Below, one piece after another: positions 1 to 9,536 of a DNA stretch of 37,853 bases (positions within the stretch are counted from its first letter, which is position 1; each line of letters starts with the position of its first letter). The DNA lies in contig CAKZGI010000096.1 of the NCBI GenBank assembly GCA_936914905.1, forward strand, positions 1 through 37,853. The letters are read 5' to 3'. A program made the translations under genes and the position numbers. This DNA is from an uncultured Trichormus sp. (GTDB lineage: Bacteria > Cyanobacteriota > Cyanobacteriia > Cyanobacteriales > Nostocaceae). The notes beneath the pieces were generated by a model. The model worked only from the letters and a program-made list of their open reading frames with translations, was not told the DNA's origin and did no database searches.

Positions 1-340
1 GCATCATCTACCAGTTCTCCATCTACCCTTCTGCTGTATAGATATTATTGGCACTCTTACACCTTATTTAATCCACTTTCGTTATAAATTTTTCCGCCCA
101 CCTACTTAGCTGGCTTTGCTTGAGCTAGAGGTTTCTACCAAGCTGATTTCCTGAACCTGAAGCCATTCCTGAGCCTTGACCGATTCCTGAACCTCTGCCC
201 TGTTGATTTTCTGGAGTAGGTGCGCTGGGAACCCCGAATTCTTAGAGATGTCGGGTTGTTTTCCAATTTTGTTTGACTTGGGGAGGAAAACTGTTTCTTC
301 ACTAGTGCGATCGCCCCTATCTATTAATGATTGAATGGCT
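1..340. other. Non-coding or decayed DNA with a Gly/Ser-rich minus-strand reading
   Basis: No intact gene is visible. On the minus strand, roughly 131-240, a short open stretch reads as a Gly/Ser-rich tail (repeats of the type GSGxGxGSG) after a proline-containing segment, which looks like the C-terminus of a lost low-complexity protein, but other frames are open there too. A HIP1 octamer lies near 308. Nothing else is supportable. Confidence 0.3.
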
Positions 341-828
341 ACACTTAATTGATTTTATGGCAACCAACAGTGGCCAGTTGCCGATGCTACAGCGCGTGTG
401 ATTTTTAGTTCCAGAGCTGTCCACCTCTTGGATATAAAACATACCGTCAATGAATTGTAGCGAGTGGCAAGTGATCGCACACTTTTCATGGTGGGACGTA
501 TCCAAAGACACAAAAAAGGTATGAGAGAACAAATCAGACAAAAGATGCAACAACAACTGGAACATCACGGTTTGTCAGGAAAACGGGGAGAAAAAATCAG
601 CGTCAGCTGATGGAATTATGTGTGCAGTATCGGGGAAGGAAAATGGAATCAGTAATGGTTCAAGAGTGAAAAGTTACTAGTACACCACAAGAATCTCTAG
701 ATAATTGGCAAAAAAAAGCAGGTTTAGGGGGTATCAAGCTGCCTGAAGAGATCAAGCAAAATATCCTAGACGAACTGCGAATCTGGGCCTTAGCCCAAAA
801 CTTAGGTTTTCAGCCTTTTCTCTTATAA
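340..828 (+). pseudogene. Decayed CDS of unknown function
   Basis: A plus-strand protein can be pieced together from several frames. An internal part is rich in basic and Gln residues (beginning MREQIRQKMQQQLEHHG near 520), followed after a one-base frame change near 595 by a segment with RQLMELCVQYRGRK, then an in-frame TGA near 667 and a clean tail ending NLGFQPFLL with its stop at 826-828. A further in-frame stop lies upstream near 460. The pieces read like natural protein, so I infer a gene broken by at least two stops and one frameshift. I do not recognise the family. It ends directly against the recQ stop codon on the other strand. Confidence 0.5.
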
Positions 829-2997
829 CTAACTTTTGCGGTTTTCCCGTCGCCATTTGGCTTTCACTAAACGAATTTCATTAAAACTATAACTTTCACC
901 TAAATAATCCTTAATGGGTGTGAGGGTAATATCACCTAATACGTCTAAGACTTGCCAGATCTGTTTTTGTCGTTCTAAAGGTATTAATTGATTTAAATCA
1001 ATAGATTGATTTTTTTCAATTAGGTCTGATAAATGCTTGATAATTGTGGAAGTCTTAACATTACGTTTCTGGGCGATTTCTTCAATATTGAAGCCTTGTT
1101 GATATAGTTCTAAGGTGCTTGATTCAGTATCCGAGGAAAAGTTATCAACTGGTGCATAATACACTGGATTAGTTTTTTGTGGCTGTAAACTTTGTTGTTG
1201 ACAATAGGCTTGAATTTCTGCCAAGAATTTCTGACCGTACTGGGCTAATTTATGACTACCTACCCCAGAAAGTTTACCAAATTCATGTAAGGTTTTTGGT
1301 TGTATTTGCGCCATTAATTTTAGGGTAGAATCATGGAAGATGACGTAAGGTGGAACAGCTTGTTCATCAGCTAGTTGTTTACGGAGCGATCGCAACCTGT
1401 GCATGAGAACTTCTACCTCCGCAGCTTTGCCATTTCCTTCTTCTAAACTAATCTTTTGGGCGATGGGAACAGCAATGGAAACTGAACGCTGTTTTCGCAT
1501 TACTTCCCAACTCAAGGCGTTAAGTTTCAAAACAGAGTAACCGTCTGCGGTTTGTTCTAATAAACCTTGATGTAAAAGTGATCGCCCCAATATTCTCCAC
1601 TCATCTACTGTTTTATCTTTACCTATTCCATAAGTAGAAAGTTGATCATGTTTATTGAGGGCAATTTTCTGACTTTTCGCACCCCGCAACACATCAATAA
1701 TATACAACATTCCATATCTTTCTTTACACCGTGCAACACAAGACAAAAACTTCATCGCTTCAACTGTCCAATTTTGTACAGGTTTGGGATAAAGACAATT
1801 ATCACAATTTCCACAATTAGCGGGAAATCTTTCTCCAAAATATCCTAATTGAATTGTGCGTCTACAATCTGTTCCTTCTGCATAATCAATTACTTGACGT
1901 AGCTGTTGTTTAGCAATTAACTGTTCTTGGGGATCTGTTTTTCGATTAATACTCCATTCAATAGTTTTAACATCGCCAAAGCTAAAAAATAGTGTACATT
2001 GTGAAGGTTCCCTATCTCTACCAGCACGACCAGATTCTTGATAATAACTTTCTAAATTACGGGGTAAATCAAAGTGAACAACAAACCGCACATCAGGTTT
2101 ATTAATTCCCATACCAAAAGCAATTGTCGCTACCATTACCTGCACATCATCCCGAATAAATCGAGTTTGATTTTTGGAACGTTCATCATCACTTAATCCC
2201 GCATGATAAGGCAAGGCTGCAATCTTGTCATTTTGCAGTTTAAAAGTTAGTTCATCAACTTTTTTTCTAGTTAAACAATAAATAATTCCTGAACCTTTAT
2301 TTTCTCTAACTATTTCTAATAATTCAGCATAAGCACATTGATTTTTAGACCGGACTTCATAATAAAGATTATGGCGGTTAAAGCTGGCAATGTGAACACT
2401 GGGTTGCTTTAATCCTAATTGTTGAATAATATCAACACGCACCCGGTCTGTCGCTGTGGCAGTGAGCGCAGTAGTGGTAACATCAGGATAGCGTTTTTTT
2501 AATAAAATTAATTGACGATATTCTGGACGGAAATCATGTCCCCATTCGGAAACACAATGGGCTTCATCAATAGCAAAGTTAGCGATACCAATTTTTTCTT
2601 TAACTACATCTAAAAGTGGAAGAAATTTATCACTAATAAGACGTTCTGGGGCGATATAGAGCAACCTCACTTTACCATTCATAATCGCCTCTTCACGAGA
2701 GCTAACTTTATAGGAGTTAAGACTACTATTGAGAAATGTGGCAGAAATATTATTATTTCGCAGTGCTTCGACTTGGTCTTGCATCAATGCAATCAACGGT
2801 GACACGACCACAGTTAAACCTGATTTCAACAGTGCAGGTAATTGAAAGCACAAAGATTTACCCCCACCAGTCGGCATCACTACCATTAAATCCCGATTTT
2901 GCAGCGCATCCTCGATAATTTGCCTTTGTCCAGGACGAAATTGATCATAACCAAAGTGATATTTTAAGGCTTTTTCTAGTTGGGGATACTGAAGCAT
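829..2997 (-). CDS. recQ: ATP-dependent DNA helicase RecQ
   Basis: A 3'-5' DNA helicase of superfamily 2 that unwinds recombination and stalled-fork intermediates in the cytoplasm. The 722-residue protein shows the family order: motif I at about residues 42-48 (PTGGGKS), the DEAH box at about 144-147, motif VI region with QESGRAGRD, then the RecQ zinc-binding cluster (CRR...CGNCDNC) just after residue 370. An HRDC domain follows around 545-610 (LRSLRKQLAD ... VGSHKLAQYG), and a helix-turn-helix like C-terminal domain covers about 630-722, as in long RecQ proteins of cyanobacteria and Gram-positives. The start is the only early ATG and precedes the conserved FGYDQFRPGQ motif. The gene appears intact and stands alone, tail to tail with the upstream relic. 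Confidence 0.95.
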   Translation of the reverse strand: MLQYPQLEKALKYHFGYDQFRPGQRQIIEDALQNRDLMVVMPTGGGKSLCFQLPALLKSGLTVVVSPLIALMQDQVEALRNNNISATFLNSSLNSYKVSSREEAIMNGKVRLLYIAPERLISDKFLPLLDVVKEKIGIANFAIDEAHCVSEWGHDFRPEYRQLILLKKRYPDVTTTALTATATDRVRVDIIQQLGLKQPSVHIASFNRHNLYYEVRSKNQCAYAELLEIVRENKGSGIIYCLTRKKVDELTFKLQNDKIAALPYHAGLSDDERSKNQTRFIRDDVQVMVATIAFGMGINKPDVRFVVHFDLPRNLESYYQESGRAGRDREPSQCTLFFSFGDVKTIEWSINRKTDPQEQLIAKQQLRQVIDYAEGTDCRRTIQLGYFGERFPANCGNCDNCLYPKPVQNWTVEAMKFLSCVARCKERYGMLYIIDVLRGAKSQKIALNKHDQLSTYGIGKDKTVDEWRILGRSLLHQGLLEQTADGYSVLKLNALSWEVMRKQRSVSIAVPIAQKISLEEGNGKAAEVEVLMHRLRSLRKQLADEQAVPPYVIFHDSTLKLMAQIQPKTLHEFGKLSGVGSHKLAQYGQKFLAEIQAYCQQQSLQPQKTNPVYYAPVDNFSSDTESSTLELYQQGFNIEEIAQKRNVKTSTIIKHLSDLIEKNQSIDLNQLIPLERQKQIWQVLDVLGDITLTPIKDYLGESYSFNEIRLVKAKWRRENRKS

Positions 2998-3087
2998 GGT
3001 AGATGTCTTGCGGTGCTAACTTTCTGGGTTGTGATGAAGATATCAGGATTGTAACTCACGGCATTGGTGATTGGTGATTGGTAATGG

Positions 3088-3604
3088 GTGATTGGTCAGC
3101 AAGCAACTGTAGCTAAACCTAATCCTAATCAACAAACACCTACTTTATTTGCCCAAAAGTTAAAAACCTTAACAATTGTTTTTCCTAATCCTCCTGATTC
3201 TATAGATTTACAAACCAAAGCTAATGCGGTGGGAAGCTTTTTGTCCGAAGAATTGGGAATTACTGTCAAAGCTGAGATAGGTGATAATACGGCTGCTGTA
3301 GAAGCTTTGGGAGCAAATCCGGCTAATGTTGCTTTTTTGAGCAGTCGTCCGGCTTTAAAAGCTGAAAAATTAGCAAATACTCGTTTGTTCTTGGCTGAAG
3401 TTCGTCCCAATTATTCAGGCAGATACACCATTTGTTGTCCCTGTAAATAGCCAACTTAAAAGTGAAAATTCAGCTAAAGCGACTCTGGAACAGTTGCGTG
3501 GGAAAAGAATGGCGTTTACTTCCCCTAGCTCTGGTTCTGGGTTTATTTTTCCTGTGAGTGAGTTGGTAAAACAGGGATTTGTACCCAAGCGTGATCGCTG
3601 GTAG
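3088..3604 (+). pseudogene. phnD: Phosphonate/phosphite-type ABC transporter substrate-binding protein, broken (phnD-like)
   Basis: The reading resembles a PhnD-family periplasmic binding protein: an early segment LTIVFPNPPDS, then a region with VKAEIGDNTAAVEALGANPA and VAFLSSRPALKAEK. About residue 108 (near 3420) the frame shifts; the new frame continues with ADTPFVVPVNSQL and RGKRMAFTSPSSGSGF, both typical of the family. It stops at 3602-3604 after FVPKRDRW, with roughly the last third of the protein missing. The N-terminal lipoprotein or signal region is also absent, the ORF starting in a spacer repeat. The end runs directly into a phnC remnant, so a deletion has removed the phnD tail and phnC head together. 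Substrate specificity cannot be told; phosphonate or phosphite is a family-level guess. Confidence 0.8.
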
Positions 3605-4182
3605 GGTTAGTCCCATTGGTGGCAGGTGAAATTTACATTCATGGTGTACAAATAACTCCCCAAATATTACCGAAAGTTCGCCGGGACATTGGGATGTTAT
3701 TTCAAGGAGGTGGTTTAATTCGGCAATTATCAGCTATTGAAAATCTGCTTTGTGATCCTTTAGGTCTGAGAACAACTGGACAAACTTTGTTTGGTTTTCC
3801 TAAACGCGATCACATTCTTGCTCTGGAATTATTAGAAGAACTCGGTTTAAAAGAACATATATATCAAAAAACTGGTAACCTCAGTGGTGGACAACAACAA
3901 CGAGTGGCGATCGCACGTGCTTTAATTCAATCACCACAAATACTTTTAGCCGACGAACCCATTACCAGGTTAGATGTAGTTGCATCCCAACAAGTGATGC
4001 AGACTTTAGCAGAACTCAATAGCGAGCAGGGCTTGACTATTATTATTATTACAGTTTTACATGATTTGGGCATAGCCGCAGAATACGCCCAAAGAGTGAT
4101 CGTTTTAGATCCTGGACGTATCTTTTATGACGGAATATGCGATAACCTGCAAGCCCGATTTTCCCAAGTTTTAAGCTTCTAG
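3595..4182 (+). pseudogene. phnC: Phosphonate-type ABC transporter ATPase, N-terminus deleted (phnC-like)
   Basis: The first recognisable residues (LVGLVPLVAGEIYIHG) are those that normally follow the Walker A loop, so the P-loop and the first strands are missing. What remains is clear: Q-loop (MLFQGGGLIRQ), ABC signature LSGGQQQRVAIARAL, Walker B LLADEP, and the switch-region histidine (VLHDLGIA). Length from the junction is about 195 codons against roughly 250 for the family. Without Walker A it cannot bind ATP normally, so I call it a pseudogene although the frame stays open to 4182. A GTG at 3616 could start a fragment, without clear functional meaning. It overlaps the broken phnD end by a few bases in another frame. 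Confidence 0.85.
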
Positions 4183-4231
4183 AAATAGCTTTCTCAATCT
4201 ACACAATAGGTTCTGGCTAAATTTTATCAGC

Positions 4232-4253
4232 AAGCAATTGAAAAGCAATTGAA
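4232..4253. repeat. 11-bp perfect tandem duplication in phnE
   Basis: The unit AAGCAATTGAA occurs twice without a spacer (4232-4242 and 4243-4253). One copy alone would keep the permease reading in frame (QAIEAVDS), so the duplication is the likely frameshifting event. Confidence 0.85.
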
Positions 4254-4386
4254 GCAGTCGATTCTCGGTCTATAGAATCTTTACAAGTGATAGGTGCATC
4301 CAGAATTCAATTAGCTCAATATGCCATCCTACCGCAGGTGTTGCCCTTGGCTTTAGGTTATACCCTGTGGATGTTTGAATAGAATA

Positions 4387-4551
4387 GACCTGTTGCAGAA
4401 TTAATTTTATGTTATACTTGGGGATTGTCTTTGTTTTAGCCAAAAGTTAGAGTTACACGGTTATGTTTGAATTAGCGAGCGCAAAGAACACCAAAAATAC
4501 ATAAAATCTAAAACTCTCTATCATACCACAGAAACAATTTTGCAAGAGGTC
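4387..4551. mobile_element. MITE, copy 1 (165 bp, TA target duplication), inserted in phnE
   Basis: The element begins GACCTGTTGCAGAATT and ends AATTTTGCAAGAGGTC; these termini are inverted repeats matching at 14 of 16 positions. It is flanked on both sides by TA (4385-4386 and 4552-4553). Deleting the element plus one TA restores the phnE frame. A second copy lies at 27738-27915, and about 120 bp of the interior are identical between the two. It holds no usable ORF, so it must be moved by a transposase encoded elsewhere. TA duplications are typical of IS630/Tc1-mariner elements and of some IS5-group elements; the parent family cannot be decided here. Confidence 0.88.
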
Positions 4552-4797
4552 TATTATTCTTGCTCTTTCCGTACTCGATGTAGTTGGTGCAGGTGGAATT
4601 GGCTTTCAGTTAAAAAGCTATATAGACGGTTTTGAATACACAAAAGCCACAACCATGATGTTGGTGTTATTGGTGGTGGTGACTGTAATAGATGTTTTCA
4701 GGAGTAAATTACGTCGTGACCTCGATTCAATGTCAACAAAAGTGTAGGGAGATGAGGGAGAATAATCTGTTCCCTCTCACCTGTTCCTTATTCCCTT

Positions 4798-5670
4798 TTA
4801 CAAATATTTCTGCAACAAGAAAGCCAATTTATCCTTTGTAGCTGTGGGTGCATTGGCTAAATTGGTTAAAATTGCATATTTCAAAGCGGAATGTGCATCA
4901 CTCACAGGGGGATTTTCACTGAGACGCTTCACAGTTTCTTCAATTACCTTTTGAGCATTTACTGCATTCCGCTGTAAGTTGGCAATTACCATATCTACGG
5001 TCACACTGTCGTGATCTGGATGCCAACAATCATAATCGGTAACTAAAGCCAAGGTAGCATAAGCTATTTCCGCTTCTCTAGCTAACTTTGCTTCTGGCAA
5101 GTTTGTCATGCCAATGACTATTGCATCCCAACTTCGATAAAGATTTGATTCTGCTTTGGTAGAAAATGCCGGGCCTTCCATACAGACATAAGTACCTCCA
5201 CGGTGGAGAGTAACATCTGTTAAATTCAAAGAAGCGATTGCATCAGCTAAAACTCCAGCCAAATTTTTGCAAATCGGCTCACCAAAAGCAATGTGCGCCA
5301 CAATTCCTTCACCAAAAAACGTAGAAATGCGATTTTTTGTTCTGTCAATAAACTGATCTGGCACTACCATATCTAGTGGTTTTGCTTCTGCTTTCAATGA
5401 ACCAACTGCACTGGCAGAGATTAAGTATTTCACACCTAATTGCTTCATAGCATAAATATTAGCGGGAAAGGGTAACTCCGTAGGTAATAGCGTATGATTA
5501 CGACCATGACGAGCTAAAAAAGCAACTCTTGTTCCCGCCAGAGTCCCCAGAATTACTGCATCTGATGGTGCGCCAAAAGGTGTCTGAAGTTCTAAAGATT
5601 CCACATCTTTAAGGGCTTCGATTTTGTATAACCCACTGCCACCAATAATCCCAATCTGTGCTAGTGTCAT
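4798..5670 (-). CDS. mtnP: S-methyl-5'-thioadenosine phosphorylase
   Basis: Cleaves methylthioadenosine, a by-product of polyamine synthesis, with phosphate to give adenine and methylthioribose-1-phosphate, the first step of methionine salvage; cytosolic. The 290-residue protein has the family length. Visible marks: GIIGGSGLY near the N-terminus (phosphate-binding Ser/Gly loop), [11 protein letters not shown] around residue 54, SASAVGSL near 85, and [17 protein letters not shown] followed by [22 protein letters not shown], the PNP/MTAP family 2 signature with purine-binding residues; [12 protein letters not shown] follows. The start at 5670 gives a normal N-terminus ([13 protein letters not shown]). 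Other methionine salvage genes are not in the window. Confidence 0.94.
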   Translation of the reverse strand: MTLAQIGIIGGSGLYKIEALKDVESLELQTPFGAPSDAVILGTLAGTRVAFLARHGRNHTLLPTELPFPANIYAMKQLGVKYLISASAVGSLKAEAKPLDMVVPDQFIDRTKNRISTFFGEGIVAHIAFGEPICKNLAGVLADAIASLNLTDVTLHRGGTYVCMEGPAFSTKAESNLYRSWDAIVIGMTNLPEAKLAREAEIAYATLALVTDYDCWHPDHDSVTVDMVIANLQRNAVNAQKVIEETVKRLSENPPVSDAHSALKYAILTNLANAPTATKDKLAFLLQKYL

Positions 5671-5841
5671 TTTTTTAAATCATGAAATTTTTAAACGGCT
5701 AAGTTATTCTACCGAAGATGTGAATAATCCAAAGCTACACGCTAGTAATTAAATCAGTTTTTTTGTTTAGGTAAAGCTACGAATAGCAAGTTTATGAAAC
5801 CTTGTTATTGTAAACTTAGTTAGTATGAAGAGTATATTAAA

Positions 5842-6066
5842 ATGCTAGAAAACAATATGCAATTCAATGTCAACTTAAACCCTAGCAGTTTAGAGCCAAT
5901 CTTGGAACGCATATTTGCCAATGGCCGAATTACAAGAAAAGATCAACAGATTATAATGTCCAGTCTTTTGACTGAAGAAGGACTAGGTGATAACCATCTT
6001 AGACAAATTAATAAAGTATTTGATGCTTTAAAAAGAGGATTAATTAAAGTTGTAGATTACAATTAA
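5842..6066 (+). CDS. Small conserved-looking hypothetical protein
   Basis: A 74-residue (or 69 from the second ATG at 5857) soluble, charged protein with no signal peptide or membrane segment; it reads as two or three short helices (PSSLEPILERIFANGRITRKDQQ ... QINKVFDALKRG). The segment FANGRITRKDQQIIMSSL is of a kind seen in small cyanobacterial proteins of unknown role. A GAAGAG purine stretch lies about nine bases before the first ATG. It is followed by a hairpin at 6086-6114. Natural amino acid composition and its own apparent terminator support it as a real gene; the function is unknown. Confidence 0.65.
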   Translation: MLENNMQFNVNLNPSSLEPILERIFANGRITRKDQQIIMSSLLTEEGLGDNHLRQINKVFDALKRGLIKVVDYN

Positions 6067-6085
6067 TTTATACTTTGTAATAGTG

Positions 6086-6114
6086 CCTCCACTTACCGCT
6101 TCTAAAAGTGGAGG
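6086..6114. terminator. Probable bidirectional terminator hairpin
   Basis: CCTCCACTT (6086-6094) pairs with AAGTGGAGG (6106-6114) around an 11-base loop. It lies in the 50-bp gap between two convergent genes, the natural place for a shared terminator; T-runs are weak on both sides. Confidence 0.55.
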
Positions 6115-6116
6115 AT

Positions 6117-8261
6117 TTAAACCACTTGAAAACTAAAGTTAAGGCTTGCCCAATTATTCACATCTAATACATAAGAGTCCGTAGCAGTTCCAGTAATTTC
6201 TACTTTAATTTTACTGGCATTATGTAAATCTTGAAGCAAGGCTTGAGCAACTTCTAAAGCATTAACTAAAGGGCTAATGGGCTGTTGATCAGAACTAGGA
6301 TACTTAGTATTTGACAAGGCTGCAAGGGTTTCAGTGAAGGGAGAGGTACTAAGAATTAGTTGGTGTTCACAAAAGAAAACTGGGGAAGGAAGTGTCCAAC
6401 CAGCAGTAGCATTGTTTTCTGGTAATCTCACAGTTTGTCCAGGAGAAATGACTATTTCTCGGAGATGGGGTTTGGTGTCGGAGGTATCTGCCAGTTTAGA
6501 GATTTCCCAAGGGTAAAAGGCGATCGCACTTCTACTATTATTTAACCCCACTAACATTAAATATATCGGGCGATCAGTCAAATTTTGCACCCGATACTGC
6601 ATGGTACTCCCAACGGGAACTGTGGGAATAGTTGTTCCTCGGGTGGTGAGTGCTTTATAAGTTGTACTTTCCCCACTAAAACCGCGCCATGTTTGCTGTT
6701 GCATAACGACACGGGGTGAGATGTTGTTCACCATCTCTAAAGTAGCTTTCACAGCCAAGCGAGAAGAACCTTGATTGTCTGTCAGTCGCCATAACTTTGC
6801 TGCTAACAGGGTGGAAAATTTTGGTGTTAATCTCTGCACTGCTACTTTCACGGCGTCTCCAGTTTCCCCGGCCGTATTGAGAATTACTTCACCATCAAGG
6901 GAAAAAAGACCATAATGACTCGGTATGTTTTTTAACTTGCCAAATATGTAATCAGGCTTCTGTTCTGTTGCTGTAATGTTAACTATCCGAGTAATTGTCG
7001 CAAAGGCGCTGGTAGCATCTACACGCTCAATTCTTTCTAGACCAGAATCTAAGAGAACAGTTAAACTAATATTCGGAAGTAACACGCGCACTGCTTCTTG
7101 TACTAGTTGCCCAACTTGTAGCGATGTGGTAGGGTCTTGGTTGGATATCTGTGCTTTTGCAGTTAAACCATTGTGCGACTTAAAGATTAACTGTTCTCCA
7201 GTCAGTGTAATCAATCTGGAATTAACTCCATAGTATTCCAAAACTTGCAGAGGTAATCCTCCCAGCCATAACTCGACTGCTTTACCATCTTCATTTATAG
7301 CTATTACCACTCCTTCTGCATCGCTACTTACCAGGGGTAAATTATCAATAATCAAACCACTTTGAGGATTTTTCTTTTCAGTCCATAACCCTGGCTGCTG
7401 TTTACTACCCAATTTGTACATGGAACTACGGACATAAGAGAGCAGAATTTGAATGGTTGTGGTTGGGGTAGTTTCCCATAAATATTGGGTCAAAGCGTAG
7501 GTAAATAAACCTGCGCTGAAATTACCAAAAAGCAGTTCTCCCGCTTGCTGATTTTCTGTCGAGGTTGCTTTTAGAATTATTGCATTGTTAAGTGCGGGAT
7601 TCTGGGTTTGTTGCTTTTTGAGAAATGCCAATTCCTCCAGTACTAACTTTGCTACTGATGATTCTGGCCGGGAACGAAATTTTAAAGCAGGGGTCTGTAA
7701 TGTACTGGGAGCATAATAACTAGTATCTAATATTGTTGTGACTCGGTTGGTGGGGAGCGATCGCAAGAACAATAAAAGAGTTTCCTCTAATAAATAGTTG
7801 ACGGATAGTTGATCTTGTGTATCTACGTCGAAAGGAATTAAGGCATTTTCCACAGTCTCTGGAAAAGTTGCCAATTTAACACGAGTGCCATAGCCGCTAA
7901 AATGAAAAACGACCGTATCATCAGCTTTAGCTTGCTTACCTAAGTGATCTAAACAAGCCGCTTCAATAAATTCTCGGCTGGCTTGTTCCTCAGTTAAGGT
8001 GAGAATATCCGCAGATGCAAAGCCAAAGCGGTGAATCAAAAGTTCTTTTTGCAATTCCACATCAGTCCAACAACCACTAAGGACAGGACTCTGTGGATAT
8101 TGATTGATACCTATTAACAATGCCAACTTACGCGGTTTTGGTTGTGCTAAAGCTTGATAATAGCGATTTCCTAAAGTTAACCACTCAGCTTCAGTCAGTC
8201 CCAATACTGCCAGTATGTAGCCAATTCGTTCTAAAAACGCACGCCGTTTCATAATTAGCAT
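6117..8261 (-). CDS. Caspase-family (peptidase C14, orthocaspase-like) protein with substituted catalytic dyad
   Basis: A 714-residue protein with a caspase p20-like fold at about residues 44-310 (KLALLIGINQYP, the first strand of the family). The positions of the catalytic pair are readable: the usual SGHG is SGYG with Tyr at about 124, and the usual DTCHS/DSCHSG is DTSYY with Ser at about 181. Both catalytic His and Cys are therefore replaced, so proteolysis is not expected; Tyr-Ser variants are known among cyanobacterial orthocaspases. The N-terminus KRRAFLERIGYILAVLGL looks like a twin-arginine signal, best started at the second Met (MKRRAFL, 8252). The C-terminal ~250 residues (region with IYLMLVGLNNSRSAIAFYP) resemble the DUF4384-like module of related proteins. 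It may act as an envelope-side scaffold or regulator (inference). Confidence 0.85.
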   Translation of the reverse strand: MLIMKRRAFLERIGYILAVLGLTEAEWLTLGNRYYQALAQPKPRKLALLIGINQYPQSPVLSGCWTDVELQKELLIHRFGFASADILTLTEEQASREFIEAACLDHLGKQAKADDTVVFHFSGYGTRVKLATFPETVENALIPFDVDTQDQLSVNYLLEETLLLFLRSLPTNRVTTILDTSYYAPSTLQTPALKFRSRPESSVAKLVLEELAFLKKQQTQNPALNNAIILKATSTENQQAGELLFGNFSAGLFTYALTQYLWETTPTTTIQILLSYVRSSMYKLGSKQQPGLWTEKKNPQSGLIIDNLPLVSSDAEGVVIAINEDGKAVELWLGGLPLQVLEYYGVNSRLITLTGEQLIFKSHNGLTAKAQISNQDPTTSLQVGQLVQEAVRVLLPNISLTVLLDSGLERIERVDATSAFATITRIVNITATEQKPDYIFGKLKNIPSHYGLFSLDGEVILNTAGETGDAVKVAVQRLTPKFSTLLAAKLWRLTDNQGSSRLAVKATLEMVNNISPRVVMQQQTWRGFSGESTTYKALTTRGTTIPTVPVGSTMQYRVQNLTDRPIYLMLVGLNNSRSAIAFYPWEISKLADTSDTKPHLREIVISPGQTVRLPENNATAGWTLPSPVFFCEHQLILSTSPFTETLAALSNTKYPSSDQQPISPLVNALEVAQALLQDLHNASKIKVEITGTATDSYVLDVNNWASLNFSFQVV

Positions 8262-8262
8262 C

Positions 8263-8304
8263 AGCCCTCAGTCCATCAGCTAACAGCTTAAGGGGCTGAG
8301 GGCT
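8263..8304. other. Hairpin between sat and the caspase-like gene
   Basis: AGCCCTCAG (8263-8271) pairs with CTGAGGGCT (8296-8304). It lies between the sat stop and the next start on the same strand. No T-run follows, so it may be an RNA-stability or weak termination structure rather than a classic terminator. Confidence 0.4.
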
Positions 8305-8351
8305 ATAGAGTAAAGTTTGAATTTACACTTTTTGCTGCTTTTCCATCAGGG

Positions 8352-9536
8352 TTAAGCTAAAGCTGGTTGTGAGATAGACATTGCCCGTGCTAACTCACCC
8401 ACTACTTCAGGACGAGAGAATTCTGGTGGGGGTAACTCACCACGACGCAACATCTCCCGGACTTTTGTCCCCGACAGGTGAACCCGTTCTTCTGGTCTGC
8501 TGGGACTGGTTTTAGTTGTCGCCATTTGTTTAGTGCGTGTGCAGTAGAAAGCGTGTTCAAACTTCATTGGCACAATGCCCAATTCTTCAGGCGCAAACTC
8601 ATCAAATATATATTGAGCATCATAAGTGCCGTAGTAGTCACCTACACCAGCATGATCTCGCCCAACAATAAAATGTGTACAGCCGTAATTCTTGCGAACC
8701 AAAGCATGGAACATAGCTTCCCTTGGACCAGCATAACGCATTGCCGCTGGATTAATGGCGAGAATTACTCTATCTAAGGGGTAATAATGTTTTATGAGTA
8801 TTTCATAGCAACGCATCCGCACATCAGCGGGGATATCGTCTTCTTTGGTTGCGCCTACTAATGGGTGTAAAAATAGACCATCTACTGTTTCCAAAGCACA
8901 TTTTTGAATATACTCATGGGCGCGGTGGATGGGGTTGCGAGTTTGGAAACCAACGATAGTTTTCCAACCCTTCTCTCTAAACATTTGCCGGGAAGGAGCA
9001 GGATCAATTTGGTAGCTGGGAAACTGGGGATGAGAATCACGTTGCAGTAACCAGATATCCCCAGCTAGATTCACGGAACCTTGATTGTATACTACCTGCA
9101 CTCCAGGGTGTTTGATATCATCTGTGCGATAGACATTGATAACTTCACATTTTTTGTCATAACTATACTTTTCGCTCAGTTCCAAAACCCCAATAAACTT
9201 GCCATTGGGGTTATCCAGACGCACTAAACCACCTGGTTGGAGAGGGGCTGCATTTTCTTCTGTTACAGATAGTGTAATTGGAATTGACCAGAGAAGTCCG
9301 TTGCCCAGTCGCATTTCTGTAACTACGCGATCGTAGTCGGCTTGGTTCATGAAACCAATCAGCGGACTAAAACCACCAATGGCTATCATTTCTAAATCAG
9401 AAACGGCTCGCTCATCAAGTGTCACTCGCGGTAAAAAGTCAGCTTTGGAGAGAAATACTTCTCTTTGTTCTGACGAAGCAACTCGGTTTATTAACTCTCC
9501 GCCGTGGGGGGCGATCGCATCTGGATGGTAACTCAA
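8352..9536 (-). CDS. sat: Sulfate adenylyltransferase (ATP sulfurylase)
   Basis: Activates sulfate with ATP to adenosine phosphosulfate and pyrophosphate, the first step of assimilatory sulfate reduction; cytosolic. At 394 residues it is the single-domain Sat/MET3 type without an APS kinase domain. Visible motifs: the ATP-binding [12 protein letters not shown] (QxRN and HxxH) around residue 197, [17 protein letters not shown] around 292, and the N-terminal PUA-like region with [10 protein letters not shown]. The start [15 protein letters not shown] is typical of cyanobacterial homologues. It precedes the caspase-like gene on the same strand with a 90-bp gap holding a hairpin. No cys regulon site was identified. 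Confidence 0.95.
   Translation of the reverse strand: MSYHPDAIAPHGGELINRVASSEQREVFLSKADFLPRVTLDERAVSDLEMIAIGGFSPLIGFMNQADYDRVVTEMRLGNGLLWSIPITLSVTEENAAPLQPGGLVRLDNPNGKFIGVLELSEKYSYDKKCEVINVYRTDDIKHPGVQVVYNQGSVNLAGDIWLLQRDSHPQFPSYQIDPAPSRQMFREKGWKTIVGFQTRNPIHRAHEYIQKCALETVDGLFLHPLVGATKEDDIPADVRMRCYEILIKHYYPLDRVILAINPAAMRYAGPREAMFHALVRKNYGCTHFIVGRDHAGVGDYYGTYDAQYIFDEFAPEELGIVPMKFEHAFYCTRTKQMATTKTSPSRPEERVHLSGTKVREMLRRGELPPPEFSRPEVVGELARAMSISQPALA

Larger units (their letters stand above)
4213..4747 (+). pseudogene. phnE: Phosphonate-type ABC transporter permease, C-terminal remnant with MITE insertion (phnE-like)
   Basis: Only the C-terminal part of a PhnE permease remains. The reading KFYQQAIE is thrown out of frame by an 11-bp perfect tandem duplication (4232-4253), then continues as AVDSRSIESLQVIGASR and LPQVLPLALGYTLWMFE, reaches an in-frame TAG at 4380-4382, and is cut at 4387 by a 165-bp element. 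After the element the frame resumes with LALSVLDVVGAGGIGFQL (the conserved VGAGGIG of the family) and a last membrane segment, ending at 4747. Removing the element plus one TA joins the two halves in frame. The N-terminal membrane segments are missing. With phnD and phnC it forms a transporter operon in which every gene is dead. Confidence 0.8.

Noticed and set aside
317-568. 83-codon minus-strand frame
   Set aside because: Lies antisense to a better plus-strand protein relic and has no motif or ribosome site.
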